A stretch of 44,342 nucleotides of DNA from Tenebrionibacter intestinalis (GTDB lineage Bacteria; Pseudomonadota; Gammaproteobacteria; Enterobacterales; Enterobacteriaceae), in assembly GCF_016632365.1 (NCBI RefSeq), contig NZ_JAEPBH010000029.1, positions 1 through 44,342 of the forward strand, given 5' to 3'. Numbering within the stretch: the first letter of the stretch is position 1; the number at the start of each line of letters is the position of its first letter. The notes beneath the pieces are model-generated. The model ran no database searches. It saw only the letters and a list, made by a program, of their open reading frames with translations, and had not been told where the DNA came from. The position numbers and the translations under genes are program-made. Shown one piece after another: positions 21,681 to 30,691 of this stretch.

Positions 21681-21931
21681 CGTATCCACAACGTGTGCAT
21701 AAAAATAAAAAACCGTTGTCATTCAATACTAAAAAATGTTTCAGGCAACTACATTAACAAAAACACATAAATTTAATTAATGTAAAAACAAGAAGTTACG
21801 TTATATACGTAAAAGGAAGTTTCTGACGAGAGCAGGGAAAGAAAAATAAGAACCTGTGGATAAGTCTGTTTACAACGGTTTGCAAAGCGCGTAAACCGGG
21901 AAGCAAACCGCAATGTCAACTTGTGTATAAA
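21681..21931. promoter_or_regulatory. datA: Probable datA locus: DnaA-box cluster with IHF-like site
   Basis: Within 250 AT-rich bases there are four DnaA-box-like 9-mers. TATCCACA preceded by G is at 21682-21690 (one mismatch). TGTGCATAA is at 21694-21702, TGTGGATAA at 21855-21863 (perfect), and TGTGTATAA at 21922-21930. Between the second and third lies AAACAAGAAGTTA (21786-21798), one mismatch from the IHF consensus and preceded by A/T tracts. In E. coli datA lies at exactly this place, next to glyVXY, and its core is two boxes flanking an IHF site in about 180 bp. datA promotes hydrolysis of DnaA-ATP. No protein gene is seen here. Confidence 0.75.
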
Positions 21932-22103
21932 AGTATCGAAAAACAAAATTACGCGAAAATCGCATTTCTGCCTTGCAGACGCACCTGACGTATAACGCGT
22001 TTACTTATACTGCATCCGTCCTCATACGCTTAAGGCATTATCAGGACAGCCTGGTTGTTCAGGCCTTCAGACGTTAATTAAAGGGGCGCGACGGAGAAAA
22101 TTC

Positions 22104-22179
<76 letters not shown>

Positions 22180-22240
22180 ATATTCTGGCTTCTGCTGCTG
22201 GCGCAGTACAGAACGCGTAAAACCGAAAGCCGTTAAAGTC

Positions 22241-22316
<76 letters not shown>

Positions 22317-22378
22317 GTATTTTGGCTTTTGCTGCTAATGCAGCTCAGCTTCATTCAGACTAAAACAGTATAACATTC

Positions 22379-22454
<76 letters not shown>

Positions 22455-22493
22455 TCTACGTACCGCAACTTTCTGTACCGGTACGGGAGGCGC

Positions 22494-22521
22494 ATTATAC
22501 GAGAATTCATTCGGGCTGCAA
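22494..22521 (-). promoter_or_regulatory. Strong promoter of the tRNA-Gly cluster
   Basis: On the minus strand TTGCAG (22516-22521) and a perfect TATAAT (22494-22499) are separated by 16 bp. GCGCC follows, the GC-rich discriminator typical of stringently controlled stable-RNA promoters. An A/T run (GAAAAAATTT, about 22536-22545) sits where an UP element would lie. Confidence 0.8.
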
Positions 22522-22633
22522 GGCATTTAGCCACAAATTTTTTCGCTTTATGCGCAACTGCCGATTTCTTCATCACAATGCCGATTCGCCACGCCTTGCG
22601 CATGGCCTGACGCCTGCGGGTCAGTACGCGGGA

Positions 22634-23179
22634 CTATAGCTGGATAAAATGTTCACGATACCAGGCAAGCTCAGCAACCGATTCCCGGATATCATCCAGC
22701 GCCTGGTGCGTATTACGCTTTTTGAAACCCGCCAGAATTTCCGGCTTCCAACGGCGCGCCAGCTCCTTAAGCGTACTGACATCCAGATAACGATAGTGAA
22801 AATAGGCTTCCAGGCGCGGCATATACTTAAACAGAAATCGGCGATCCTGGCCGACGCTGTTGCCGCAAATGGGCGATTTTCCCTGCGCAACCCACTTTTG
22901 CAGGAACGCGATGGTCGCCAGCTCCGCCGCCTGCTCATCAAACGCGCTGGCCTTGACGCGCTCTATCAGCCCGCTGCCGGTATGGGTACGCACATTCCAT
23001 TCGTCCATCAGCGCTAGCTGCTGCGCAGACTGATGCACAGCCATAACCGGACCTTCAGCCAGGATGTTCAGATTTTCATCGGTCACCAGAGTAGCTATCT
23101 CGATAATACGATCGCGCTCGGGATCGAGACCGGTCATTTCCAGATCGATCCAAATCAGGTTATTTTCATTTCCACTCAC
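22634..23179 (-). CDS. orn: Oligoribonuclease
   Basis: Orn is the DEDDh 3'-5' exonuclease that degrades 2-5 nt RNAs, including pGpG from cyclic-di-GMP, and is essential in E. coli. I choose the GTG at 23179, giving 181 aa as in E. coli. It aligns with the E. coli first codon (then [18 protein letters not shown]) and GGGGGGAG lies 8 bp upstream. In-frame ATGs at 23185 and 23197 would give 183 and 187 aa. Motifs are [20 protein letters not shown] and [13 protein letters not shown]. It is divergent from rsgA. Confidence 0.95.
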   Translation of the reverse strand: MSGNENNLIWIDLEMTGLDPERDRIIEIATLVTDENLNILAEGPVMAVHQSAQQLALMDEWNVRTHTGSGLIERVKASAFDEQAAELATIAFLQKWVAQGKSPICGNSVGQDRRFLFKYMPRLEAYFHYRYLDVSTLKELARRWKPEILAGFKKRNTHQALDDIRESVAELAWYREHFIQL

Positions 23180-23294
23180 AGGCATTTCTCCCCCCATTTC
23201 ACGACAGCCCCATCAGCGCTGCCAGGTTATTTCGTATAAAATAGCGTGTATCATAGAGGTTTTGTCTGTCCGCAGCGACCAGGAGCCAGAGCGA

Positions 23295-24347
23295 TTGAGC
23301 AAAAACAGACTTTCGAAAGGCCAGCAGCGCCGCGTAAACGCCAACCACCAGCGTCGGCTTAGCCGGCCTGAAAAGACCGATATAGACGACAGCCTGTTCG
23401 GCGAACCGCAGGACGGCACAGTCATTAGCCGCTTCGGTATGCATGCCGATGTGGAAACCGCTGACGGCGTGGTCCACCGCTGTAATATCCGCCGCACGCT
23501 TCGCTCGCTGGTCACCGGCGACCGCGTAGTCTGGCGCCCCGGTAAAACGGCCGCGCAGGGCGTGCTGGTTAAAGGCATCGTCGAAGCCGTGCACGAGCGT
23601 CGTTCGGTGCTGACCCGCCCGGATTATTATGACGGCGTCAAACCGATTGCGGCCAACATAGATCAGATTGTTATTGTTTCCGCCATCCTGCCGGAGCTAT
23701 CGCTGAACATTATCGATCGCTATCTCGTCGGCTGCGAAACGCTTGGCATCGAACCGCTGATTGTGCTTAACAAAATCGATTTGCTGGATGATGCCGGCAT
23801 GGCATTCGTTGAAGAGCAAATGGCTATCTATCGCCATATTGGCTACCGGGTGCTCATGGTATCCAGCCGCCATCACGAAGGGCTAAAACCGCTGGAAGAA
23901 GCGCTAACGGGGCGAACCAGTATTTTCGCCGGGCAATCCGGCGTAGGGAAATCAAGCCTGCTTAATGCGCTACTGGGTCTCGAAGAGCAGCGAATACTGA
24001 CTAACGATGTTTCCGATGTCTCAGGACTCGGCCAGCACACCACCACCGCAGCCCGTCTGTATCACTTTCCGAGCGGCGGCGATGTTATCGACTCCCCCGG
24101 CGTGCGAGAATTTGGGCTGTGGCACCTTGAGCCGGAACAAATCACCCAGGGTTTCGTTGAATTTCATGACTATTTAGGCCATTGCAAATATCGCGACTGC
24201 CGTCATGACACCGATCCGGGTTGCGCCATTCGTGAAGCCGTGGCGCGCGGCGATATCGCTGAAACGCGCTTTGAAAATTATCATCGAATTCTGGAAAGCA
24301 TGGCGCAAATAAAGACACGTAAAAATTTCTCTGAAGCTGGCGACTGA
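23295..24347 (+). CDS. rsgA: Small ribosomal subunit biogenesis GTPase RsgA
   Basis: RsgA checks late 30S maturation. The TTG at 23295 ([21 protein letters not shown]) gives 350 aa, the E. coli length, with AGGAG 9 bp upstream. The frame is open further upstream but overlaps orn antisense and has no homology. An OB-fold (about 35-110) precedes a circularly permuted GTPase: NKID first, then [10 protein letters not shown], then DSPG. A zinc-finger domain with [14 protein letters not shown] follows. The order G4-G1-G3 is diagnostic of the family. Confidence 0.97.
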   Translation: MSKNRLSKGQQRRVNANHQRRLSRPEKTDIDDSLFGEPQDGTVISRFGMHADVETADGVVHRCNIRRTLRSLVTGDRVVWRPGKTAAQGVLVKGIVEAVHERRSVLTRPDYYDGVKPIAANIDQIVIVSAILPELSLNIIDRYLVGCETLGIEPLIVLNKIDLLDDAGMAFVEEQMAIYRHIGYRVLMVSSRHHEGLKPLEEALTGRTSIFAGQSGVGKSSLLNALLGLEEQRILTNDVSDVSGLGQHTTTAARLYHFPSGGDVIDSPGVREFGLWHLEPEQITQGFVEFHDYLGHCKYRDCRHDTDPGCAIREAVARGDIAETRFENYHRILESMAQIKTRKNFSEAGD

Positions 24348-24436
24348 CGTATATTTCAGCATCATACTGTTTTTTTAATACCCGGCTCTCGCCTGTTCGG
24401 GTAAGGACTGGCAACAACACCGGCCTGGAGGCTACC

Positions 24437-25669
24437 TTGTTAAACAACATTAAGCTTTCGCTTCAATACATTCTGCCTAAACTGTGGCTCACTCGCCTGG
24501 CTGGCTGGGGAGCAAGTAAACGCGCCGGATGGCTGACGAAACTGGCTATCGACCTGTTTGTGAAATGTTATAAAGTCGATATGAAAGAGGCGCAGAAGCC
24601 CGATACCGCCAGCTACCGCACCTTTAACGACTTTTTCGTACGCCCGCTGCGCGAAGACGTACGTCCCGTAGATACCGATCCCGCCACTCTGGTTATGCCC
24701 GCAGACGGCGTTATCAGCCAGCTTGGCGTTATTGAACAGGATAAAATCCTACAGGCTAAGGGGCATCACTACACGCTGGAAGCGCTGCTGGCCGGCAACT
24801 ATCAGATGGCGGCGCTGTTTCGCGACGGCTGTTTCGCCACAACCTACCTGTCTCCACGCGATTACCACCGCGTGCATATGCCGTGCAACGGTATCCTGCG
24901 TGAAATGATTTATGTGCCGGGCGACCTCTTTTCGGTCAACCATTTCACCGCACAAAATGTGCCGAACCTTTTCGCGCGTAACGAACGCGTTATCTGCCTG
25001 TTTGATACAGAATTTGGTCCGATGGCGCAGATTCTTGTCGGGGCGACAATTGTCGGCAGCATCGAAACCGTATGGGCCGGCACCGTCACGCCACCGCGCG
25101 AAGGCATTATTAAACGCTGGACATGGCCAGGCGGAGAGAGCGAAGACTGCATTGCTCTGCTTAAAGGCCAGGAGATGGGCCGATTTAAGCTCGGCTCAAC
25201 CGTTATTAACCTGTTTGCTCCCGGTCGCGTTAAGCTAACTGAACAGTTACAAAGCCTGTCCGTAACCCGTCTCGGCCAGCCGCTGGCCATTTCCGTTCAG
25301 ATGGCCAAAGCAGCCGAAGACGCCAAAGCAGCCGACGCAGACCGCTTCGCTCAGGACGTCGAAAACACCGGCGTAACGGCTGAAGCTGCGCAGGCTCAGG
25401 AGCATAACGAAGCCGCGCAGCCGTTGCCTGCCGGCACAATGCCCAAAGCAGCGGAGCACGACAGCGCCGGGCAAGCTCCCGCCGCTGCCGCACAGGCAGA
25501 AAAGCCAAAGGCGAAGAGGGCCGCAAAGCCTCACGCTGAGCAGGACGCTGCAAAAGCCGTGAAAGGTAGCGCTTGCGCGCCCGCCCAGGCGCCGGACGCA
25601 TCGACAAGCGATGAGCAAACCGCTCAGCGCAGCGATAGCCGCGCGCCAGACAACAAAAAAGACCGCTAA
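24437..25669 (+). CDS. psd: Phosphatidylserine decarboxylase proenzyme with long C-terminal tail
   Basis: Psd makes phosphatidylethanolamine at the inner membrane. The proenzyme cleaves itself at Gly-Ser in the LGST motif (Ser254), whose serine becomes the pyruvoyl group. Asp90 (MPADGV) and His147 (YHRVHMP) of the catalytic triad are present. The start codon is TTG, as in E. coli, with GGAGG upstream. The first 290 residues match E. coli without gaps. The protein is 410 aa rather than 322: an Ala/Lys/Glu/Gln-rich tail from about residue 292 to the end is much longer. mscM follows 26 bp downstream. Confidence 0.96.
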   Translation: MLNNIKLSLQYILPKLWLTRLAGWGASKRAGWLTKLAIDLFVKCYKVDMKEAQKPDTASYRTFNDFFVRPLREDVRPVDTDPATLVMPADGVISQLGVIEQDKILQAKGHHYTLEALLAGNYQMAALFRDGCFATTYLSPRDYHRVHMPCNGILREMIYVPGDLFSVNHFTAQNVPNLFARNERVICLFDTEFGPMAQILVGATIVGSIETVWAGTVTPPREGIIKRWTWPGGESEDCIALLKGQEMGRFKLGSTVINLFAPGRVKLTEQLQSLSVTRLGQPLAISVQMAKAAEDAKAADADRFAQDVENTGVTAEAAQAQEHNEAAQPLPAGTMPKAAEHDSAGQAPAAAAQAEKPKAKRAAKPHAEQDAAKAVKGSACAPAQAPDASTSDEQTAQRSDSRAPDNKKDR

Positions 25670-25695
25670 GCAAGTCTCACCAAAGGTAACGCGAC

Positions 25696-28600
25696 GTGCG
25701 CCTGATATTAATGTTGCTGTTGGCAATAAGCCTCAGCCTGGGGGCGCACGCCGCTTCCGTGCCTGATGCCGGGCAATTAGCCCGGGATCTACAGCAGGCT
25801 AAAGAGGCAAAAAACCAGCCCGGGCAGGTTGAAATTATTACTGCGCTGGAAAGCGCGCTAAAGTCTCTGGAAGAACGTCAGGCCTCGCTGGAGCGCGCCG
25901 CTCAGTATCAGAAAGTTATTGATAACTTTCCCCGGCTTTCCCAAACGCTGCGCCAGCAGTTAAATAACCTCAGCGACGCTCCGCGCCAGTACACCGGCAG
26001 CCAGTCTGCTGAGGTGCTTAATCAGGAGATACTGCAAACCAGTAGTCAACTGCTTGATAAAGGCCGCCAGTTACAGTTGGAACAGGAGCGCAACCGGGAA
26101 ATTACCGACTCCCTTAGCCAGCTACCGCAGCAACAGACCGACGCCCGCCGCCAGCTTAACGAGCTGGAGCGCCGTATCGCCGCCCAGCAGAGCGGCAGCA
26201 CGCCGCTGGCCATTGCTCAACTTCAGGCAAACCAGGCCGAAGCCGCGCGCCTGAAATCTCAGGTTGATGAACTTGAGCTGGCCCAGCTATCCGCCAGCAA
26301 CCGCCAGGAGCTGGCGCGGCTGCGCGCTGAGCTGGCGCAAAAGCAGGCCAGCCAGCTTGACGCTTATTTACAGTCCCTGCGCAATCAACTTAATAACCTG
26401 CGCCAGCGCGAGGCCGAACAGGCGCTGGAATCCACGGAAATGATGGCGGAAAACAGCGCCAACCTGCCGCCGGATATTGTGGCGCAATTTCGCGTTAACC
26501 GTGAGTTATCGCAGGCGCTAAACCAGCAGGCGCAGCGCATGGACCTCGTCGCGTCCCAACAACGTCAGGCAGCCCGGCAGACTATGCAAGTGCGCCAGGC
26601 GCTGAATACCCTGCGCGAACAGTCACAGTGGCTCGGCGTTTCAAACGTGCTTGGCGAAGCGCTGCGCGCGCAGGTCGCGCGCCTGCCGGAGATGCCCAAA
26701 CCCCAGCAGTTGGATACTGAACTGGCGCAGTTGCGCGTTCAGCGCCTGCGCTATGAGGAACGGTTAGGAAAACAAGCCCAACTACGCCATGTGCGCCAGG
26801 CAAACGGCAACATGCTCACCGCAGAACAAAACCGGATACTTGAAGCACAGTTGCAAACGCAACGCGAGTTGCTCAACTCACTGCTCCAGGGCGGCGATAC
26901 CCTCATTCTGGAACTCACTAAGCTGAAGGTGGGAAACGGTCAGCTTGAAGAAGCGCTCCGGGAGATTAACGAAGCCACGCATCGCTACCTGTTCTGGACG
27001 TCTGACGTCAGCGCTATTGGGCTTTCCTGGCCGCTGCAAATCGTGCAGGATTTACGCCGCCTGCTGTCTTTGAATACCTTCAGCCAGCTTGGCAAAGCCA
27101 CAGCAATGATGCTAACCAGCCGCGATACGCTGTTGCCGCTGTTCGGCGCGCTGCTGCTGGTGGGGGTTAGCATCAGCTCCCGCCGTCACTTTACCGCCTT
27201 TCTGGAACGCTGTAGCGCCCGGGTGGGCAAGGTCACGCAGGATCACTTCTGGCTAACGCTACGTACGGTATTCTGGTCGGTGCTGGTAGCCTTACCGCTA
27301 CCGGTACTGTGGGCGACGCTCGGCCACGGCCTGCGTGAAGCCTGGCCCTATCCGCTTGCCGTTGCCATCGGCAACGGCGTAACGGCCACGGTACCGCTGC
27401 TATGGGTTGTGATGATCTGCGCCACGCTGGCTCGTCCTGACGGGCTGTTTGTGGTCCATTTCGGCTGGCCGCGTGAACAGGTGGCGCGGGCTATGCGCTA
27501 TTACATAATGAGCGTGGGTTTTATTGTCCCGCTGATCATGGCGCTTATCATGTTTGATAATCTCAACGATCAGGAGTTTTCTTCCTCGCTGGGGCGTCTG
27601 TGCTTTATGCTGATCTGCGGGGCTGTGGCGATCGTGACGCTAAGCCTTAAGCGCGCCGGTATTCCATTGTATATCGATAGCGAAGGCAACAATGACAATC
27701 TCCTGAACCGCATACTATGGAACCTGTTGACTGGCGCGCCGCTGTTAGCCATGCTCGCCGCCTCGGTAGGCTACCTCGCTACCGCCAAAGCGCTGCTGGC
27801 CAGGCTTGAAACATCGGTTGCTATCTGGTTCTTCCTGCTGGTGGTGTACCATATTATTCGCCGCTGGATGCTTATCCAGCGCCGCCGGCTGGCATTCGAT
27901 CGCGCCAGGCAGCGCCGTGCGGACATGCTCGCACAACGTGCCCGCGGCGAAGAAGACGCGGCCCATCAGCACAGCACCGACGGCGGTAGCGAAGTTGAAG
28001 AGCCGGTCGTCGATCTGGATGCTATCAGCGTTCAGTCGCTTCGTCTGGTACGCTCAATTCTGATGCTCATCGCGCTGGTTTCCGTGATAGTGCTATGGTC
28101 AGAAATTCACTCCGCCTTTGGCTTTCTGGAAAATATCACGCTATGGGACGTGACCTCCACCAGCCAGGGCGGAGAGAGTATCAACGAGCCTATCACCCTT
28201 GGCGCGGTATTGATCGCTATCCTGGTGTTTATTATCACCGCCCAGCTTGTACGCAATTTACCCGCGCTGCTGGAGCTGGCGCTATTGCAACATCTTAACC
28301 TGACGCCAGGCACCGGCTATGCCATTACGACCATCACCAAATATCTTCTGATGCTCATTGGCGGCCTGATGGGGTTTTCAATGATTGGCATTGAGTGGTC
28401 GAAGCTACAATGGCTGGTGGCGGCGCTCGGCGTGGGGCTTGGTTTTGGCTTGCAGCAAATCTTCGCTAACTTCGTTTCCGGCCTGATAATTTTATTTGAA
28501 AAACCGATCCGTATCGGGGATACCGTAACAATACGCGATCTGACCGGCAGCATCACAAAAATCAACACGCGCGCCACAACCATTAGCGACTGGGATCGCA

Positions 28601-29022
28601 AGGAAATTATCGTGCCAAACCAGGCATTTATTACCGAACAGTTTATCAACTGGTCACTGTCGGATACCATGACGCGTATCGTGCTCACCATCCCCGCCCC
28701 CGCCGAAGCCGACAGCAAAGAAGTCACCGAGGTGCTTCTCACGGCCGCGAGAAACTGCTCTTATGTGCTGGAAATGCCCAATCCGGAAGCGTTTTTGGTG
28801 GATTTACAACAGGGCATTCAGCTTTTTGAACTGCGTATTTACGCCGCCGAGATGGGGCACCGTATGCCGCTACGCCATGAACTGCATCAGCTCATATTGC
28901 AGGGCTTTCGTGAACATGGCATTGACATGCCGTTCCCCCCGTTCCAGATGCGTCTGGAAAGGCCCGCCAACAGATCCGCAACGTTACGCTCAGCCGGTCG
29001 CAAAAGCGAGGGCGGAATATAA
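25696..29022 (+). CDS. mscM: Miniconductance mechanosensitive channel MscM (YjeP)
   Basis: This MscS-family channel opens under membrane tension to release solutes on osmotic downshock. The 1108 aa (1107 in E. coli) begin at GTG. A signal peptide (1-20) is followed by a large periplasmic region with coiled coils rich in Gln, Leu and Arg (about 25-440). Several transmembrane helices span about 480-900. The C-terminal MscS core has the pore helix WLVAALGVGLGFGLQQIFANFVSGL, then the cytoplasmic beta and alpha-beta domains. It forms an operon with psd. Confidence 0.96.
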   Translation: MRLILMLLLAISLSLGAHAASVPDAGQLARDLQQAKEAKNQPGQVEIITALESALKSLEERQASLERAAQYQKVIDNFPRLSQTLRQQLNNLSDAPRQYTGSQSAEVLNQEILQTSSQLLDKGRQLQLEQERNREITDSLSQLPQQQTDARRQLNELERRIAAQQSGSTPLAIAQLQANQAEAARLKSQVDELELAQLSASNRQELARLRAELAQKQASQLDAYLQSLRNQLNNLRQREAEQALESTEMMAENSANLPPDIVAQFRVNRELSQALNQQAQRMDLVASQQRQAARQTMQVRQALNTLREQSQWLGVSNVLGEALRAQVARLPEMPKPQQLDTELAQLRVQRLRYEERLGKQAQLRHVRQANGNMLTAEQNRILEAQLQTQRELLNSLLQGGDTLILELTKLKVGNGQLEEALREINEATHRYLFWTSDVSAIGLSWPLQIVQDLRRLLSLNTFSQLGKATAMMLTSRDTLLPLFGALLLVGVSISSRRHFTAFLERCSARVGKVTQDHFWLTLRTVFWSVLVALPLPVLWATLGHGLREAWPYPLAVAIGNGVTATVPLLWVVMICATLARPDGLFVVHFGWPREQVARAMRYYIMSVGFIVPLIMALIMFDNLNDQEFSSSLGRLCFMLICGAVAIVTLSLKRAGIPLYIDSEGNNDNLLNRILWNLLTGAPLLAMLAASVGYLATAKALLARLETSVAIWFFLLVVYHIIRRWMLIQRRRLAFDRARQRRADMLAQRARGEEDAAHQHSTDGGSEVEEPVVDLDAISVQSLRLVRSILMLIALVSVIVLWSEIHSAFGFLENITLWDVTSTSQGGESINEPITLGAVLIAILVFIITAQLVRNLPALLELALLQHLNLTPGTGYAITTITKYLLMLIGGLMGFSMIGIEWSKLQWLVAALGVGLGFGLQQIFANFVSGLIILFEKPIRIGDTVTIRDLTGSITKINTRATTISDWDRKEIIVPNQAFITEQFINWSLSDTMTRIVLTIPAPAEADSKEVTEVLLTAARNCSYVLEMPNPEAFLVDLQQGIQLFELRIYAAEMGHRMPLRHELHQLILQGFREHGIDMPFPPFQMRLERPANRSATLRSAGRKSEGGI

Positions 29023-29150
29023 AGCGCCTTTTCCCGTAAGCAAAGGGGCGCAGCCATTTGCCATCAAAGCCTGCGCCACGGCCTCAGGAGTCGGGCTTTC
29101 TACAGGCTATAAAACCAACGCCAGCGGGCAGCAGCCGTTAGTTTGCGCCC

Positions 29151-29182
29151 TTTCCTGCCGCGTAAATTCTCCGGGCAGGAAA
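29151..29182. repeat. 9-bp inverted repeat between mscM and epmA
   Basis: TTTCCTGCC (29151-29159) pairs with GGCAGGAAA (29174-29182) around 14 nt. It lies in the 204-bp gap between the convergent mscM and epmA, but no T-run follows in either direction. I see no recognisable gene in the rest of this gap. The yjeM, yjeN and yjeO genes found here in E. coli are absent. Confidence 0.4.
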
Positions 29183-29226
29183 AGATAAGGCGAAGGTATG
29201 AAAAAGAGAACGATCGCATCGCTAAA

Positions 29227-30204
29227 TCAGGCGCGATCGACCGTAAAAGCCATAACCTCTTCAAGGCTTTCCGCCTTCAGCGCAAGCATGATCAGACGAT
29301 CGACGCCCAGCGCCACGCCAGAGCAGTCCGGCAACCCGGCTTCCAGCGCCGCAAGCAAATTTAGGTCAACGGGGCGCTGCGGCAGCCCGCAAGCGGCGCG
29401 GTTACGGTTATCTTTCTCAAAACGCTGGCGTTGTTCATCCGCATCAGCCAACTCATGAAAACCGTTGGCCAGCTCAATACCTTTGAAATAAACCTCAAAA
29501 CGCTCCGCCACACGATGATCTTCCATGCTGATCCGCGCCAGTGACGCCTGGCTGGCCGGAAAGTGATAAACAAACGCCGGGCGCTCTTTACCAATTTGCG
29601 GCTCCACGCCCATCGTAAACAAAAGCTGAAGTAGCGTATCGCGATCTTCTTCCGCATCCGCAATATTGCTCAGATCAAGCTTCGCTGCCGCTTCGCGCAA
29701 CTGTGTTTTATCGGCGCAAAGAGGATCAATATCAAGGTAGCGCATGAAAGCCTGTTGATAGGAAAGCGACTCTGCCGCCTCGCACTCCAGAATGTGTTGC
29801 AGCAGGTCGTCCACCTCATTCATCAGGCGGTACATGTCATAGCAGGGGCGATACCATTCCAGCATGGTAAATTCCGGGTTATGATGGCGCCCTTTTTCTT
29901 CGTTACGAAAGCTGCGGCATAGCTGATAAACAGGTCCGCTGCCTGCCGCCAGCAGGCGCTTCATATGGTATTCCGGACTGGTCATCAGCCACAGCGGCAC
30001 GCCCTGCCCATAGCCAGGAGCCACAAGACGCGTTTCAAATGCCGTCAGGTGAATGTCGGTTACGGTAGCCTGGCTCATGCAGGGCGTTTCCACTTCCAGT
30101 ACGCCGCGCTCAGTAAAGAAGCGGCGAATTTCCGCCAGTATCGCGGCACGTTTCAATAATGTGGGGATGGAGGCGCTCGGCTGCCAGCTTGCCGTTTCGC
30201 TCAT
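29227..30204 (-). CDS. epmA: EF-P lysine ligase EpmA (PoxA/GenX)
   Basis: EpmA is a lysyl-tRNA synthetase-like enzyme that attaches (R)-beta-lysine to Lys34 of EF-P. The 325 aa start at the ATG at 30204 ([20 protein letters not shown]) with GGAGAG 7 bp upstream. The frame is open 20 codons further without homology. It consists only of the class II synthetase core, with motif 2 [14 protein letters not shown] and motif 3 [14 protein letters not shown]; the anticodon domain is absent, as in the family. Both EF-P (35590) and EpmB (36199) are in this window. Confidence 0.96.
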   Translation of the reverse strand: MSETASWQPSASIPTLLKRAAILAEIRRFFTERGVLEVETPCMSQATVTDIHLTAFETRLVAPGYGQGVPLWLMTSPEYHMKRLLAAGSGPVYQLCRSFRNEEKGRHHNPEFTMLEWYRPCYDMYRLMNEVDDLLQHILECEAAESLSYQQAFMRYLDIDPLCADKTQLREAAAKLDLSNIADAEEDRDTLLQLLFTMGVEPQIGKERPAFVYHFPASQASLARISMEDHRVAERFEVYFKGIELANGFHELADADEQRQRFEKDNRNRAACGLPQRPVDLNLLAALEAGLPDCSGVALGVDRLIMLALKAESLEEVMAFTVDRA

Positions 30205-30360
30205 AAGGAACTCTCCAGATATAAATAAGGCGCAGAGTCTACCCGCAACGTCCAGGCGAGACAAATTTTGCGCAGCGCTTTTTCGTCACCGACCATCGGA
30301 GCAAAAACGCCGGCTGCTTTATCAAAATTTGTGACGAATCAACATCAATTCCTGAAAAAA

Positions 30361-30401
30361 TCGAACACATCAATTTTCACCGCCACTCACAAGGTTATAC
30401 T
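30361..30401 (+). promoter_or_regulatory. frdABCD promoter with FNR-type site
   Basis: The segment AAAATCGAACACATCAATTTTCA overlaps the E. coli frdA control region closely. Its core TCGAACACATCAA (30361-30373) is an FNR-like site with a good right half (ATCAA). The -10 TATACT (30396-30401) follows and is identical to E. coli frdA. The site centre falls near -41 from the expected start, the position for activation by FNR without oxygen. A second ATCAA half-site with a weak partner is at 30329-30342. The leader to frdA is about 290 nt with no other gene I can support. Confidence 0.65.
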
Positions 30402-30500
30402 GCCATACCCACAAAGGGGCAGAAGAAAACGCTTTTGCATTACCTGCCATCCGAAGAGTGGGCTATCTCCGAATCGTTCAAATAAGAACGCAACAGGCGC

Positions 30501-30560
30501 ATGGAATATCAGAGCAACAATGTGAAACGTTTAGTGCGTCAAATTGAACAAACGATTTGA
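30501..30560 (+). CDS. Possible 19-codon leader ORF upstream of frdA (speculative)
   Basis: An ATG at 30501 opens a 19-codon frame (MEYQSNNVKRLVRQIEQTI) inside the long frd leader. The only ribosome-binding candidate, AGG, is three bases upstream, which is poor. No homology is recognised. It is listed because the leader is unusually long. Confidence 0.15.
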   Translation: MEYQSNNVKRLVRQIEQTI

Positions 30561-30691
30561 ACGCCAGTGACCGTGGTTACGCAATGTACCAAACCCTAAA
30601 TTCAGCGACGCATCTGCGGCCAGAAGAATGGCTATATAACGTTCGGCTCTGAAGTGTGGCTGCTAATCAAAACATTATCTGGAGGAATGTC

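Noticed and set aside
21681-21931. DnaA-box cluster as a replication origin
   Set aside because: No 13-mer unwinding repeats, GATC clustering or mioC/gidA/dnaA neighbours are present. The location and geometry fit datA instead.
23064-23294. Upstream extension of rsgA by 77 codons
   Set aside because: The extension is antisense to orn and unlike any RsgA. The TTG at 23295 gives exactly the E. coli protein.
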